A DNA stretch of 64,000 bases from Pyrenochaeta sp. MPI-SDFR-AT-0127 (taxonomy: Eukaryota > Ascomycota > Dothideomycetes > Pleosporales > Cucurbitariaceae): positions 1 to 64,000 of the forward strand of contig JAGTJM010000047.1 of assembly GCA_020747015.1 (NCBI GenBank), written 5' to 3'. Under the pieces are notes generated by a model. That model did no database searches. It saw only the letters and a program-made list of their open reading frames with translations, and was not told where the DNA came from. Shown piece by piece: positions 41,756-53,122 of this stretch. Each line of letters begins with the position of its first letter. The first letter of the stretch is position 1. The position numbers and the translations under genes were made by a program.

Positions 41756-44212
41756 TTACCAGAGCTGGCAAGTGGGTTCCTTAACCTTGCACTGGAAGCT
41801 CTCCCTAAACTCGCGACTGTTGGCCATCGTTCCTAGAATACGCGCCCACTTGGGCGCATGAGGATCAGTATAGATGCGGTTGATAGCAGTATCCTTGCGG
41901 GTTTTGCCGCACCACCAGTTCGAGTAGCTCACAAAGAACAGTTGATCTTGCGTAAAGTGTTCAAGGCCCGGAAGATCTTTGTTCGGCTTCTCTGCTGCGC
42001 GACGCTTCCATGCCTGGAAGGATGCTGAAAGACCGCCAGCATCCGCAATATTCTCACCCAAAGTGAGACGACCATTAACGTGTAGAGGTTTGTCGTTGGG
42101 CCCAGGTACGGTGAAATTGCCATACTGGCTAACAAAGCAATTTGTCTTTTCTTTAAACGCTTCAACGGTGGACTTGGACCACCAATCTGTGTAGTTACCA
42201 TTCTGATCGTAGTGTCGGCCGGTGGAATCGAAGGCATGGCTGAGTTCGTGACCAGCAACAGAGCCGAATGGACCGTAAGACATGTACGCTGGAACGTCCA
42301 CATCAAAGACAGGGAATTGCATGATTCCTGCGGGAAATACGATCTCATTACCGGGTGGGTTGTAGTAGGCGTTGACAGTTGGCACGGTCATACCCCACTG
42401 GTCGCGGTCTACAGGTTTTCCGAGAGCGGACCATTCATCATCGACAGCGAACTTGCGCATGGCGAGGGCGTTACGGAAGAAGGCATCAGACGAGACGTTT
42501 ACCGACTTGTAGTACTGGCCGAGCTTGGTGGGATCCATGATGTCAGGACTCTTAGTTGGATATCCAATCTTCTGGACAATATTATGCACCTTTTCGACGG
42601 CCTTCTTCGTTGTGTCTTTGTCCATCCATTCTGCGGCATTCAGCTTCTTTGCGAACTCGGTCTTGATATCAGTAATGATGGTATCACCAAACTTCTTTGC
42701 GTCAGCTGAAAACGCTTTTTCGACAAAGAAGCGGCTCAGAATCCAGCCTAAGCCACTATCAACATGGTTAACGCATGTGCGCCAACGCTCGGGAGCGGAG
42801 TCGGGATCCTGTATACGTTAACTGACTGAATAGCCAATCGCGACTGGAATTCAAGTACCTTGCCAGCAAGAACGTTGACGAAGCGTCTATACGGCTTGAC
42901 AGCGTCCGCATCCACATACGATGAGAAGGATTGTACGGCCTTCCATAGGAAATAGCTTTGAAGGACTTCCCTGTCGGTAGCAGCAAGGATGACAGAGAGC
43001 TCTTTCAGATAATCTGGCGTCATAACGATGACGCGCTCAATTTTACTATTTGCTGGTGCTTGTCCTGCCAGAAGTGCCTTTAGCTCAATCTCTGGGGCGA
43101 TTGCATCAGCCTCGTCAATGAGCATAGGATTGTAGTATTTCTGCAATTGTATCAGCAACGAACGCACTAGCATGCAACACGGCAAGACTTACGGTAACAT
43201 CTTCACGGTCCTCTTCACTTGGAGATGCGGCCGCAAGCTTCTTCTCGAGATCAATGATGCCAGCAAATACGTCTTTGTTCTGGTCAGGGAACAAAGCGCT
43301 GAGAACCTCGACCGCAACACTGCGGTATTTTTCAACGAGCTCTTCATCCTCATAGCGTTCTTTCGATGGCAGACCAAAGCTCCAAGGGGCTGACACGGAC
43401 ACAACCACGGTATCAGGATCAGTATCATCTGCACCAGTACCAGAGGTGACGAGAGCAGAAACCCCAGACTTGGCGAGAAGAAGAATAGCATCTTTGATCG
43501 AGTGGGAGTCCGATCTCGCAACTGGGTACGTGCTCTTGATCTCCTCAAGAACGTGCAAAAGTGGCTCAACTCCTCGGCTTTTGATCTTGTCTTCGTCGAG
43601 ACAAGCATCGTACGAAGCCTTCATCTTGTCAAAGTTTCCTTCATCGTCGGATTTTGCAGTGGTTTGTAGCTGCATTGGCGAGAAATAGGAATGCTGTGTC
43701 CATGTCAGCTAGTTAAGGTCGTCGCGTCCACGATACGCACCTGAGAGTCCTTTGGGTAGGGTGCTTCAAGGATGTGGCGGAGCAGCAACTGTGAGTTTTC
43801 AGACATGATGGTTCCGGTGAATGCGTCGCCCTGGTCGGCGCGAAGGTCGTGTCGATCCCTCCAGCCGCCACACACAAGCTCTTCGAAGTGGTCGCATGGG
43901 TCTAGCTCCTTGTACACAGGGGAAAGATTATAGAGAATTTCCGACGCTGCGTGCACGCATGCTGGAGTCAGGCATAGCTCGGCCTTCTTCTCCACGTCAA
44001 TGGCACCGCCAGCTGTAGCATATGTGAGTGACGGCCATCAATTGCCGAATGTTTGACGGACCTTGAGGGGCGCCATAGTATACTAGTCCAGCGGCTGCAG
44101 CGATGACAAGCAGCTTTCCAGTAGCTCGCAACTTGGAACAGCGTTGCACGTGCTGGCACCTCTCCGCCCTTGCATGGGTGGCAGGAGCGATCAGCGCTGC
44201 CTTCTCCGACAT
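41756..44212 (-). CDS. M13 family (neprilysin/ECE-like) zinc metallopeptidase
   Basis: Five exons on the minus strand: 44062-44212, 43741-44012, 43193-43693, 42859-43140 and 41756-42808. The introns are 49, 47, 52 and 50 nt; the product is 752 residues. The start is the ATG at 44212, since the frame opens earlier only from non-ATG codons. A short cytosolic tail is followed by one hydrophobic segment (about 38-52), giving the type II membrane topology of the family. Next comes the cysteine-bearing ectodomain start (CLTPACVHAASEIL, then PCDHFEELVCGGW). The active site shows NAYYNPPGNEIVFPAGI, zinc ligands in HELSH (589-593) and E654 in GENIADAGG. The protein ends CQLW, the conserved CxxW terminus. 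It would cleave peptides outside the cell or in the secretory lumen. Confidence 0.95.
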
Positions 44213-44997
44213 GCTAGGTGATCCACGATCTCCCAATACTGTTTGGCCACGATGATTCAATAACGAACTGAGCGATGTCAGCCAGCTGAGCACCGAGATG
44301 CGATAATGGATGAGCTTCGATGGTGGAATGGCTGGATGGATGGTTGGATGCAGCTGATGACGATGCCTAAATGCGGAGATGGCGGGTTGGCGCGGAAACG
44401 ACTCTAACCGAAACGGGACTAGTACAGGTTATGGAGCCGCAGCCTCATACTTCATTCCGTCTTGACGTTAACTTTGGCAAAGCGCCAGAGAGACTTTATA
44501 TCGTGCTGTTGTACAAGGTAGCGGTAGTTGTGTAGAGCTTGTGCAGCCAAGGCAGTCGCATGGAACGTGACCTGAGATTGCACGTGACAGCCCTGTCTTC
44601 GAGCAGTGAGGCACCTCATTGGAAATAGACACCTAGATCAAATGCGATATAGCTTTCCAACCCTGCTATTTCCATAGTCGTTACTGCATCTTAGATAGTT
44701 GCGTCAGAAGTGTTGAAATCTTGTTTATACCACTTCTCCTCTCCACGACCCATACTACAAGACAAAAGAGAACGAAACGTTGCAAAATGCATCGTCATGA
44801 CTGTATCATGTAGGAAGTTGACGCTGAGGGCATTGGAAGAATGGTAGAGGTATGCATTCTCTGATGCATCCTTCCTTTTCGACCATGTGGTCAGCGTAAG
44901 AAACTGATAGAGGTAAGGTAAATAGGCGCAGGGAGCGAAAGTGTTCATTCAAATTGTGCACTATTCTCCTATACATTCCACTACACAACTCTCATGT
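44213..44997. other. intergenic, no supported gene
   Basis: Promoter side of the M13 peptidase gene. It contains short ATGGATGG/TGGATGGATGG-type microrepeats at about 44323-44350. No coding frame recognised. Confidence 0.5.
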
Positions 44998-46134
44998 TCA
45001 CTCTCCAGACGGACCAGTCAACGTGGTACCCAGCCTTGCCGGAGAGCCAAAGTTTGGTGTGCCATTCGAGTTCCAGTTGACTTTCTGCGCCATCGTGTAC
45101 CGGTTTCCGTCGCATGCACCAGTGCTAGTCGCCGTTGCGTGGTACACATTCCAGATCTCAGTTCCATCAGGGCTTGTGAAGAATCTGGTTCATTGTCAGC
45201 CTGGATCAGACCGCTTTCATTACGACTTGATCACTCACCCGTTATGGCCTGGTCCATAGTTGCCATTCGCGCTCGTTAAGAATGGACCTGTCTTACTCCA
45301 GCTGCCTTCCAATGCTGGGTCTCCACTTCCATTCCAGGTAAGTAGACCAAGGCTGTAATTTGGCGTCCAGCAGTAACTCGCAGAGTATGCAATGTACGTC
45401 TTCCCTCCATGATACATTGCGGCTGGACCCTCCATAACAGGGCTTCCGTTCTTTTCCCAAGACTGGGTGGGCCGCGAGAGGACTTTAGTAGCGCCTAGTT
45501 TTCCAGGCGCAGTGAGCGGTGCAATGCATAAAGATTGGAGACTGTTAGACATGCACGACCATGAGAAGTAGTTGCCCCAAGAGCTAAAGCGAATGATGCT
45601 ACCGTCAATACCCCAAGTTGTGGTGAGTTGTGCGTGGTAAGAGTAAGATCCGAAGGGGTCAGCGCCACCTGAAGATATGTTAACTGTTAGTTTTCTGAAG
45701 CCACTTGAATAGCCTACCCTTCAAGACGTGTGGACGCTGCAGGTCCAAGTTGGCGGAGCTACCGGCCGTGTAATAAATGTACCAAACACCATCAAGGTAA
45801 TGCAACTCGGGCTATTCAATGAGTCAGTCATATTATTGGTACTCAATAGCAATGGTCTGGGGCAAGTACTAACCGCCCACACATTGCAGCATCTATTTGC
45901 ATTAGAATCCGTCCACACTGTCTTAGTCTCACCCGTCTTCAGTCCTCCCAGAGTCTTTGCCCTCGTAATCTTTAGATCAGTCCATGTAGTAGTCATCATA
46001 TAGTAGTATCCTCCACTCCACGCGATATGCGGGTCCGAGCCATCCCTTTGCTTGAGTGGATTTGTAAAGCTCGCTGCGCTTACGAGGGACGAAAGTGCAA
46101 GCACGCAAGTGCCGATAGTTTGAAAGAACTTCAT
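44998..46134 (-). CDS. GH43 arabinanase/arabinofuranosidase, secreted
   Basis: Four exons on the minus strand: 45874-46134, 45718-45811, 45239-45668 and 44998-45184. The introns are 62, 49 and 54 nt; the product is 323 residues. Residues 1 to about 20 are a signal peptide (MKFFQTIGTCVLALSSLVSA). The five-bladed propeller of family GH43 is recognisable from the catalytic base region GSDPHIAWSGGYYYMMTT, the blade WAPELHYLDGVWYIYYTA and the middle aspartate in WGIDGSI. The catalytic acid lies in MEGPAAMYHGGKTYIAYS, and GPGHNGFFTSPDG follows. Members of this type release arabinose from arabinan or arabinoxylan side chains outside the cell. The exact subfamily and bond specificity cannot be settled by eye. 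All three introns restore the family's reading without gaps. Confidence 0.92.
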
Positions 46135-46783
46135 CCTTATGTCGAACGATAAGCCGAGAAATAGTTCGAACTAAAAGTGCGAAAATAGTGCCTTGTAGTA
46201 GTCCTTATAGCGTAGTATCGGCCGAGCGAGCGATGGATACGAAGAACGGTCACATCGCCGCCGTTTACTTGAGATTTTGACCAACGTCTTCGTTCCACGA
46301 ATGGGGATTCCGACTCGAATTGCCCTGGGGTAGATAAATTGGGAGTAGAAAGCCATGTTCGTAAATGAAAACCTATATGAAGTCGGCGCGGAGACCGAGT
46401 TACAACTACGGAGTTGAGACCCTCCGATTGGTGCAAATAGTCGCTTCGCCCTGCAATAGGAAATTCTCCGCCCCACAGTTTGTCCTCTGGTGATGACATT
46501 GTGTATGACGGACGCAAGGATTGCCTCAGTGTCTGCCTGGATTCCTTGGTGTAATGATAGATTCCTTGTTGCAATGATACTAGAGGTTCTTAGAGGAGCC
46601 CTACGGACAGTGCATCAGTCTCACGGCGATCAGGTGGCCATTGTGATTTATGTGAAACGAAACCCAGTATACTATCTTTGTGGTTCACTTCCATTTGTAT
46701 AGGTACCAAGACCCAGAGCATCGATAAGTATTGGTCTTAGGCACAGAACTGGCCTTATATTTCACAGCATGTATCGCTCTCAT
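46135..46783. other. intergenic, no supported gene
   Basis: Promoter side of the GH43 gene and 3' side of the SDR gene. The minus-strand frames at 46137-46574 overlap each other and show no domain. Confidence 0.5.
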
Positions 46784-47683
46784 CTAACCGTTAACGCTGG
46801 CACTTTTCGGCAACCCAATCCCTACTGCCGCCGTTGCGCCCGCATCGACCGGTAGTACTGCCCCTGTGATCCACCGTGCATGATCACTGGCCAGGAATGT
46901 AACAGCGCATGCTGCATCCCACCCATTTCCTTCCGTCCCTAGGAGGCTTCGGTTTTTTCGGGCTTCACGAGCTTCTTCGCTCATGCCACCTGCATACATC
47001 ATCGGGGTGTACAACATCTGAGAAAATATGAGCGAGCACTTATCAGTGAATGGAAGGAGACTTACACCAGGACAAATACAGTTCACCCTGATCCCATCCG
47101 GTGCGTGATGCGCTGCCATGGCTCTCGTCATGTTAACCACTGCGCCTTTGCTCGTTGGGTAAAGTAAATGAGGCGTCCCGCCCTTCAGGCCAGCTACCGA
47201 GCCCATGTTCACGATGCTGCCCTTTACCTCGCCCTCGTTCCTCCGCATCGCGGGTATGCAGTACTTTGCCATCTGTACCATACTACTAACATTGATCTCC
47301 AGCCCCTTTGCCCAAGCCTCCATGTCAACATCAACAGCTGTTCCTGGCGCACCGCCAATCCCAACATTGTTCACCAGGATGTCAACTCTCCCAAACTCTT
47401 TCAGCGCAGCCTGCACGGCTGCTTCGCAGTCTGCAGCCTTGGTGACGTCAGATCCTAGCGGTATTGGCCTGCCGCGATGAGGTTTCGATGAGACGATTTC
47501 TGCTGTTTTTTGCGCCCACTCCAGGTTGAGATCGAGACAAAGGACATTGCAGCCCTCGTCTGCAAGCATGATTGATATTGCCCGGCCATTTCCTATACCT
47601 TCGCCCGCACAACCAGCGCCTGTAACGATAGCAACCTTGCCCTTTAGGCCGCGCTGGGGAGGTTCAGACGGTATTTCTGCCAT
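46784..47683 (-). CDS. short-chain dehydrogenase/reductase
   Basis: Two exons, 47066-47683 and 46784-47017, join across a 48-nt in-frame intron (GTAAGT donor, TTCTCAG acceptor). Splicing turns CICPG directly into MLYTPMMY. The ATG at 47683 is preferred over one 15 codons upstream because of the usual N-terminal length. The product is 283 residues. The classical SDR set is complete: TGAGCAGEGIGNGRA for NAD(P) binding, DV after the third strand, NNVG, a serine in MGSVAG, YPTSK (the active-site Y and K) and ITGAVLPVDAG near the end. The substrate is unknown. It is divergent from the HSL-type hydrolase gene with only 385 bp between the starts, suggesting linked expression. Confidence 0.92.
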   Translation of the reverse strand: MAEIPSEPPQRGLKGKVAIVTGAGCAGEGIGNGRAISIMLADEGCNVLCLDLNLEWAQKTAEIVSSKPHRGRPIPLGSDVTKAADCEAAVQAALKEFGRVDILVNNVGIGGAPGTAVDVDMEAWAKGLEINVSSMVQMAKYCIPAMRRNEGEVKGSIVNMGSVAGLKGGTPHLLYPTSKGAVVNMTRAMAAHHAPDGIRVNCICPGVSLLPFTDKCSLIFSQMLYTPMMYAGGMSEEAREARKNRSLLGTEGNGWDAACAVTFLASDHARWITGAVLPVDAGATAAVGIGLPKSASVNG

Positions 47684-48068
47684 CTTCTGTTTGACTTTTT
47701 TCTTTCTTGAGAACAGTAGGCGGTGCACGTATAAATGCTCTGATTGAGGTAGTTAAAATGGCGAAGCCAAAGAGCCCAGCTTGCCGTCGACAAAGTAAGC
47801 AGTTGCAGAACGGTATTCCTAATCCGGATTGCCGACACACAGCGTTGCTACTCTACCATCGGCCTAAGCTGCTGGTTCCGAAGCCGACCAGTGGAGGGTC
47901 CAAACAAGGTGAACCTCGGCTCGAGTATGGGATTGCGCTAGTGGAGGGGTCGCTTTGCAGGGTAGCCTGACAAGGACAACGACCATAAGTACTTCTAATC
48001 TCACTGTATTTGTTCCTCTTGCTACACAGGTGTTACGGTGTCTTGAAACAGTCACACAGTTATCTATC
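47684..48068. promoter_or_regulatory. divergent promoter, SDR / HSL-type hydrolase
   Basis: 385 bp between two ATGs facing away from each other. Short frames inside are not credible genes. No known operator was recognised. Confidence 0.5.
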
Positions 48069-49136
48069 ATGGCGCTAGACTTCTCCCAATATGGCGGCCC
48101 GTCCGAAGAATGGCTCGCAGTCGAAAAGACGCTTCCTGCGCTAACATTCGATATCAATGCGGATCCAGTTGCACTCAGGTCCGCTGTCAACTCTGAGCGA
48201 GAGAATAGAACAGCTGCTATAATGGCTGAATTGGGAGCACATGTCCACACGGACAACTACTCTATCCCCACACGCGACGGCTCTACCATTGAAGCCCGGA
48301 CTTACAGGTCCGTTAAACACGCGACAGCAGAGAATCTTCCAGTTTATATCTACTTCCATGGCGGGGGGTTCATATTCGGATCACTGAACAGCGAAGACGC
48401 AACTTGTGCGCAGACAGCTATCAAAACTGGCGCCATCGTATTGAATGTCAATTATCGCCACACTCCTGAACACACGTTTCCGACAGCGTGGCATGACTCC
48501 CAGGACGCATTTGCATGGTTGCATAAGAATATTGAGAAAGTGGGTGGCGACCCTTCAAAAGTCCTGGTCGGCGGTGTCTCTGCAGGCGGTCAACTTGCTG
48601 CCTCTCTTACACTCGAGAAGCACCTTGGCAAGAGCGAAGTTTTGAAGGGCCTCCCGGAGATCGCGGGCCAGATCCTCATTATCCCTTGCCTTGCCGCTAT
48701 GGGAACGTACGACCAGGGACCCGGCAAGAAATTGAAGGTTTCATCATATGTTGAAAATGAATTCGCTCCCGTACTGCCTAAGACGACCGTCGAGTTCTTT
48801 TCTGGTCTTTTGAAGGTTGACAATCCTGATTTAAAGGACACAAAGCTCAATATTGTGAATGCAACCGAGGATGAAGTAAAAGGTCTGCCACCGACGGTAT
48901 TTGGGATTGCCGGATTGGATCCGCTACGAGACGAAGCACTGCTATATGCAAAATTACTATCAGAGGCGAATGTACCGACGGAGACAAGGTTATTCAAGGG
49001 CGTACCACATGGCCACAGGAGATTTGGAGCGGCTTTGAAGGCATCGGAGCATTGGGATCAATGTATTGAAGAGGGTATCCTGTGGGCGTTGTCAAAACCG
49101 ACTGCTACAGGAAAGTTCAAAGTAAATGTCCCGTAG
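48069..49136 (+). CDS. alpha/beta-hydrolase, HSL (GDXG) family
   Basis: Single-exon protein of 355 residues, starting at the ATG at 48069; the frame is open further upstream without a better start. It is an esterase/lipase-type hydrolase of the hormone-sensitive-lipase branch. The oxyanion motif HGGGF, the nucleophile elbow GGVSAGG (usually GDSAGG), the acid in GIAGLDPLRDEA and the histidine in GVPHGH complete the triad. There is no signal peptide, so it is probably cytosolic. With the adjacent divergent SDR gene it may form a small catabolic or detoxification pair, which is inference from layout only. Confidence 0.92.
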   Translation: MALDFSQYGGPSEEWLAVEKTLPALTFDINADPVALRSAVNSERENRTAAIMAELGAHVHTDNYSIPTRDGSTIEARTYRSVKHATAENLPVYIYFHGGGFIFGSLNSEDATCAQTAIKTGAIVLNVNYRHTPEHTFPTAWHDSQDAFAWLHKNIEKVGGDPSKVLVGGVSAGGQLAASLTLEKHLGKSEVLKGLPEIAGQILIIPCLAAMGTYDQGPGKKLKVSSYVENEFAPVLPKTTVEFFSGLLKVDNPDLKDTKLNIVNATEDEVKGLPPTVFGIAGLDPLRDEALLYAKLLSEANVPTETRLFKGVPHGHRRFGAALKASEHWDQCIEEGILWALSKPTATGKFKVNVP

Positions 49137-49451
49137 TCTTTGAAAATTTGGACCTAGATAGATGTTCATCATTATTCACACTGCGGTTTATCAATTTCGT
49201 TTCTGGTCGCGTGCCCATGTGATTATTGTGTATATTTACTGCCTGCCATGATTGAAGTTATACTCTGTTTCTTTAGTGGTTGGGTCGAATTATGATGGGA
49301 CTTTCAGGTAGACCAAAATCTAGACAAACTTCTTTGCGACTTCCTAATAGCCATGAGGATACCCAAGCCTAGGAAAATTTCTCATGCACCACTGCTCTGT
49401 CTCTTGATATCTGTGCGAGTCTTGATTTTCGTTGTAGCTTATTGAACACAT
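49137..49451. other. convergent intergenic stretch
   Basis: Gap of 315 bp between the 3' ends of the hydrolase gene and the HET gene. Nothing seen. Confidence 0.5.
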
Positions 49452-51602
49452 CTAGCATAGAGCTATATCGCGTAGTTGATATGTCCCATCGTCAAGGCCT
49501 GATACTGCTTCCCCATTTGAAAAGCCTTCAACGTAACACTCTCCTATCACCTTATAGTGAGAACTCTCGGCCATTTTCCTCAAAACAACAGGCAGAGAAC
49601 ATCCTAAGAGAACGTAGATCTCATCATCTGGTTGAGTAATGTTAGGAGCCAATCCGAAGTGTCCAGTAGTGAGGGTTATGAGTCTGCGCCCAAGGTTGCC
49701 CCCCACGAGCTTAGCTAGTTCAAGTTGAATACGGTCGTGAGGCATTGAGCACTCTGAGATATCCTGAACAAAGTAGTCCTGAAATCGTATCCCCCCGATG
49801 CGAAAGCGACCTAAGCGACGACGATACGCTTCGAAAGCGAAGTAATTGCCATAAACAAATAGGAAGTCCCAACCAAGTCCACGCATTTGGCTGAATTTTA
49901 CTCTCCATCCCTCATCGACATCGTACAGGTCGTCGGGTTTGGTTGAGTATGACTCGCCAGATAGCCACGGAATATTAAATAACGATGACTCGTCAGAGTC
50001 GCCCCAAATCGGATTGGCGAACAGTGTATGAACCAAGGCACGGCTAGTTGCTCCATGATTACCATAAGGGCTGCGTTGTTGCTGTGGCTGAATATGGTCG
50101 AATTCAGAGTAAGCTGCTGCACCTTGATCTGGCATATCTGAAGCTAATCCATCTACTTTGCCTATCAGGATGCCTGAGCACGTAAGAATAGAAGAATTTT
50201 TGACAAATTGGACAACACATCTTCGACCACCATCTGCGCGGGCATTTCGTGATACCTTGATCATGTGATCCAGATTATCATAGGCTTGATCAAAATGCTT
50301 GTAGCCATAGAGATGCCAGTCGTGGAGTAGACTGACTTTGTGGGGCGGCAATCGCCAGTCTGTTGCCCAACTCGGGACCATGGTTTGTTGAAGGCTTTTT
50401 GAATATATGATGTCCAGGTCGCCCGTAAAGTCGATAATAGCCTTCGAAAAGGCAATAAAGATGGCTTCCACCGGAAGTCTGTAGCTTGTATAGTCTTCCA
50501 TACTTGACCTGATGGCCTCAGGCATGATTGCGAGGAGCCCAAATACTTTATCATGCGACAATGTTGCCTGCGCATTTTGACCGAGATTGAAAAGTGGCAG
50601 CTGAAGATCGGAATGCGTGATGACGCGAGAGTCCTCCAGTCGTTGACTCAACCCTCTTACCTGTTCAATGAACAATATTACCCACATGGACCGGTTAAGC
50701 GCAGCAAGACTGGCCGTGAGATCGGTACCTTGGCTCCGGAGCAAAAGCAGAAAGCTCTCGAGGTTGTGCCATACGAACTTAGTAGCAAGAACGACTTCTT
50801 CAAACCGGAAGCTGCAATCTCCGCAGCCCATGACGGTGCTGTTGTCGCTCATTGCAATCTCTTGCAGGATCCAGAGTCGGCTCCAGTATGGTCGGATTAG
50901 CACCTTCATGAGTGCGGCATAATCTCTTTGATCAGCATCGGTCGGATTGTCCCTGTGCTGAAGAAGATGCCAGCCGCGATCAATGCCTTGTGCCACTTCC
51001 GCTGCTGTCCGCTGGAGAATGTGTATCCCGTGATCGCTGTCATCTTCTTCGGTCCCCAGATGGACGAAGACGCCTAAAGATCTCCCGTAAATATTCTTCA
51101 TGCGATGAATCTCACGTTGCTTTTCGTTGTCATCATCTTGGTTGATGCAAATAGCATCAGCCCAGACTTTTATCCGCAGGTTGGTGATGGGCGTCAGACC
51201 CTCCGAGGCGCGTACGAAGCGGAGGGCCGCATCCAAATTCTTGGTAACTTGGAAGAAGCCTCCATTGAGGATGATTTGCCGAGTGTCCGCAACGTCTTCG
51301 GAGCCCCAGCAATAAGACAGAGCAACATAATCGCCCCAGCTATAGCGAGCGCCTGTCTCGGCGCGCCCGGTAGGGAACTGAAGTCTAAGCGAATTTTCGC
51401 CGTTGGCTGCTTGCACTGTTTGCGCATTTACGTCCTCTATCCATGCAATTCGTGCTTTGCGTGGCTGAAGTCCCAAATTTTGGTCTGTCTTTTTCTCCCA
51501 CTTTCTATACTCTTCTGTCAAGTCTTCAAGGGAAACATGTTCAAGCGAGCACCGAACCGGCTCATCCAAACGCGTTGTCAGGGGTGGGAAAACCGTAATC
51601 AC
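49452..51602 (-). CDS. HET-domain protein (716 codons), start codon unresolved
   Basis: Large uninterrupted frame for a heterokaryon-incompatibility protein. The HET domain lies at about 90-270: YVALSYCWG, then IKVWADAICINQDDDNEK, the MKNIYGRSLGVFVHLG region and YWSRLWILQEIA. The C-terminal region ends with the usual YVLLGCSLPVVLRK, then YKVIGECYVEGFSNGEAV. These proteins act in non-self recognition and can trigger cell death. The frame opens at a GTG (MITVFPPL as printed begins with valine). No ATG occurs between the upstream stop near 51665 and the HET domain. The true start is therefore in an upstream exon I could not define, or the ATG has mutated to GTG. The rest is intact. Confidence 0.85.
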   Translation of the reverse strand: MITVFPPLTTRLDEPVRCSLEHVSLEDLTEEYRKWEKKTDQNLGLQPRKARIAWIEDVNAQTVQAANGENSLRLQFPTGRAETGARYSWGDYVALSYCWGSEDVADTRQIILNGGFFQVTKNLDAALRFVRASEGLTPITNLRIKVWADAICINQDDDNEKQREIHRMKNIYGRSLGVFVHLGTEEDDSDHGIHILQRTAAEVAQGIDRGWHLLQHRDNPTDADQRDYAALMKVLIRPYWSRLWILQEIAMSDNSTVMGCGDCSFRFEEVVLATKFVWHNLESFLLLLRSQGTDLTASLAALNRSMWVILFIEQVRGLSQRLEDSRVITHSDLQLPLFNLGQNAQATLSHDKVFGLLAIMPEAIRSSMEDYTSYRLPVEAIFIAFSKAIIDFTGDLDIIYSKSLQQTMVPSWATDWRLPPHKVSLLHDWHLYGYKHFDQAYDNLDHMIKVSRNARADGGRRCVVQFVKNSSILTCSGILIGKVDGLASDMPDQGAAAYSEFDHIQPQQQRSPYGNHGATSRALVHTLFANPIWGDSDESSLFNIPWLSGESYSTKPDDLYDVDEGWRVKFSQMRGLGWDFLFVYGNYFAFEAYRRRLGRFRIGGIRFQDYFVQDISECSMPHDRIQLELAKLVGGNLGRRLITLTTGHFGLAPNITQPDDEIYVLLGCSLPVVLRKMAESSHYKVIGECYVEGFSNGEAVSGLDDGTYQLRDIALC

Positions 51603-51665
51603 GCGAAGCTGGTTTTTACCAAGACGTTGATAACGATGTCTATGTCGCTTAAGCAGATATTAGAG

Positions 51666-53122
51666 TCCGTATTTAAGGGAGAATAGTGACAGAAGAAATA
51701 CCTACAAAGGGTGTTAGAACGTGTGCAAGACAGCGAACCTTGGCAATGAGTATGCTTTGGAAACAATCATAGACCCAAGTCTGCAGATACTGCCAAGCAG
51801 AGGAAAGAAACGATGGCATAATGTGCTGAATACCAAACAGAGACAGCTAGACAGCAGCAGAATGCCACGGTGTAGAAGAGATCGTACGAAAGAGGGGGTG
51901 CGGCTGAGCGGGAGATGCCGAATACGTAACGCCACAAAGGTTTGATGATACGAGAGGTGCTCTCTTAGCCATGGTGGAATAGATAGTATTGCTTCAGAAT
52001 CACCTTTGGCCTAGGAAAGGGCCTTGGTGTCGCAGGCAAAAGAACATAGTGACTAGGCCAATTGTGAAAACGCGCACTTGCTACAACCAAGCCTCAATTT
52101 TACCTACGCATGGCAGACATGTACAAGAAGCCTGCGCTCTGCATACGACACAATTCAAGTATGTAGGCTTTTGCAGATATACTCGAATCGCCTGCGGTGA
52201 TGAGGTGCTTCGTCTTGGGAGTGACGGATGGGAAAGATCTAAAGTCGATCTTGCGGCACGAACGCGTTCCGAACGGCACGTGCCAATGTGCCTATTCTAG
52301 TCTGCCTTGCGCTCATCCGCGAAAATCGAAATATAAAAGGTTGATGAAGCGACCGTCGACAGATGCATCCCGGCAGAAAATGGCGATCCAATTTGCTGCG
52401 CATGACATTAGGCATTCGCACGATTTCATTGCTAGTCGAAGATGCTTTCGATAACGACTCTAATCGTTGTGTGTACATCTTGCTGACGGCTGCAGAGATT
52501 TTGTACTACAGGACGGAGAAGTTTGGTCTCTACGCGTCTGATTCTTCCAAGCAATGTTCCCACTAGTTTCTGGTTGAGGCTGCAAGCTTCAGCTGATCTA
52601 GATTGGGCGGGAGCGATCTCGTATTTCCACATTCGCTAAACACCTTTCCCCTTCTGGACAACTAGTCTCTATTTTGCAACCATGTAACTTGTTGAGGTTT
52701 AGACCACTCACTGTGGCTGCCTACTCACCAGCTGGAAAGTCAGGGGCGTCGCTTGGATATTGTCGGGGCGTGATGGACTACGGACAGCCTTGTTTTTGGC
52801 GCAGCCTCGCGTCTTAGGATGACCTAAGGATCACCAGAGTAGGCCAACCGCACCCCTGTGATTGGAGTCTATTTCCCGACTTATGCGTCATCTGGGCTCG
52901 ATAAGCGCGATGTTTCCTTGAAAGGGTACTAGAATTTTCCCAAAAAAAAAAAGCGACCACGCTAGGTCCACAACCACCGTAGCCTACTCTAGCAGTGTTT
53001 TGGACTTGATATAAGTTCAATTCTATGCCCCCTTTCATGCTCGTTGTCTGGGCACTGCTTGTTTGCTGCTAATTGCACAAGTTTTGTCCACTACCACAGT
53101 CGTCACATTTGATTACGCCAAA
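51666..53122. other. intergenic, no supported gene
   Basis: May contain the 5' exon of the HET gene and the promoter of the chitin-binding gene. Short frames overlap on both strands. A run of A lies at about 52942-52952. No RNA gene or repeat recognised. Confidence 0.45.
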
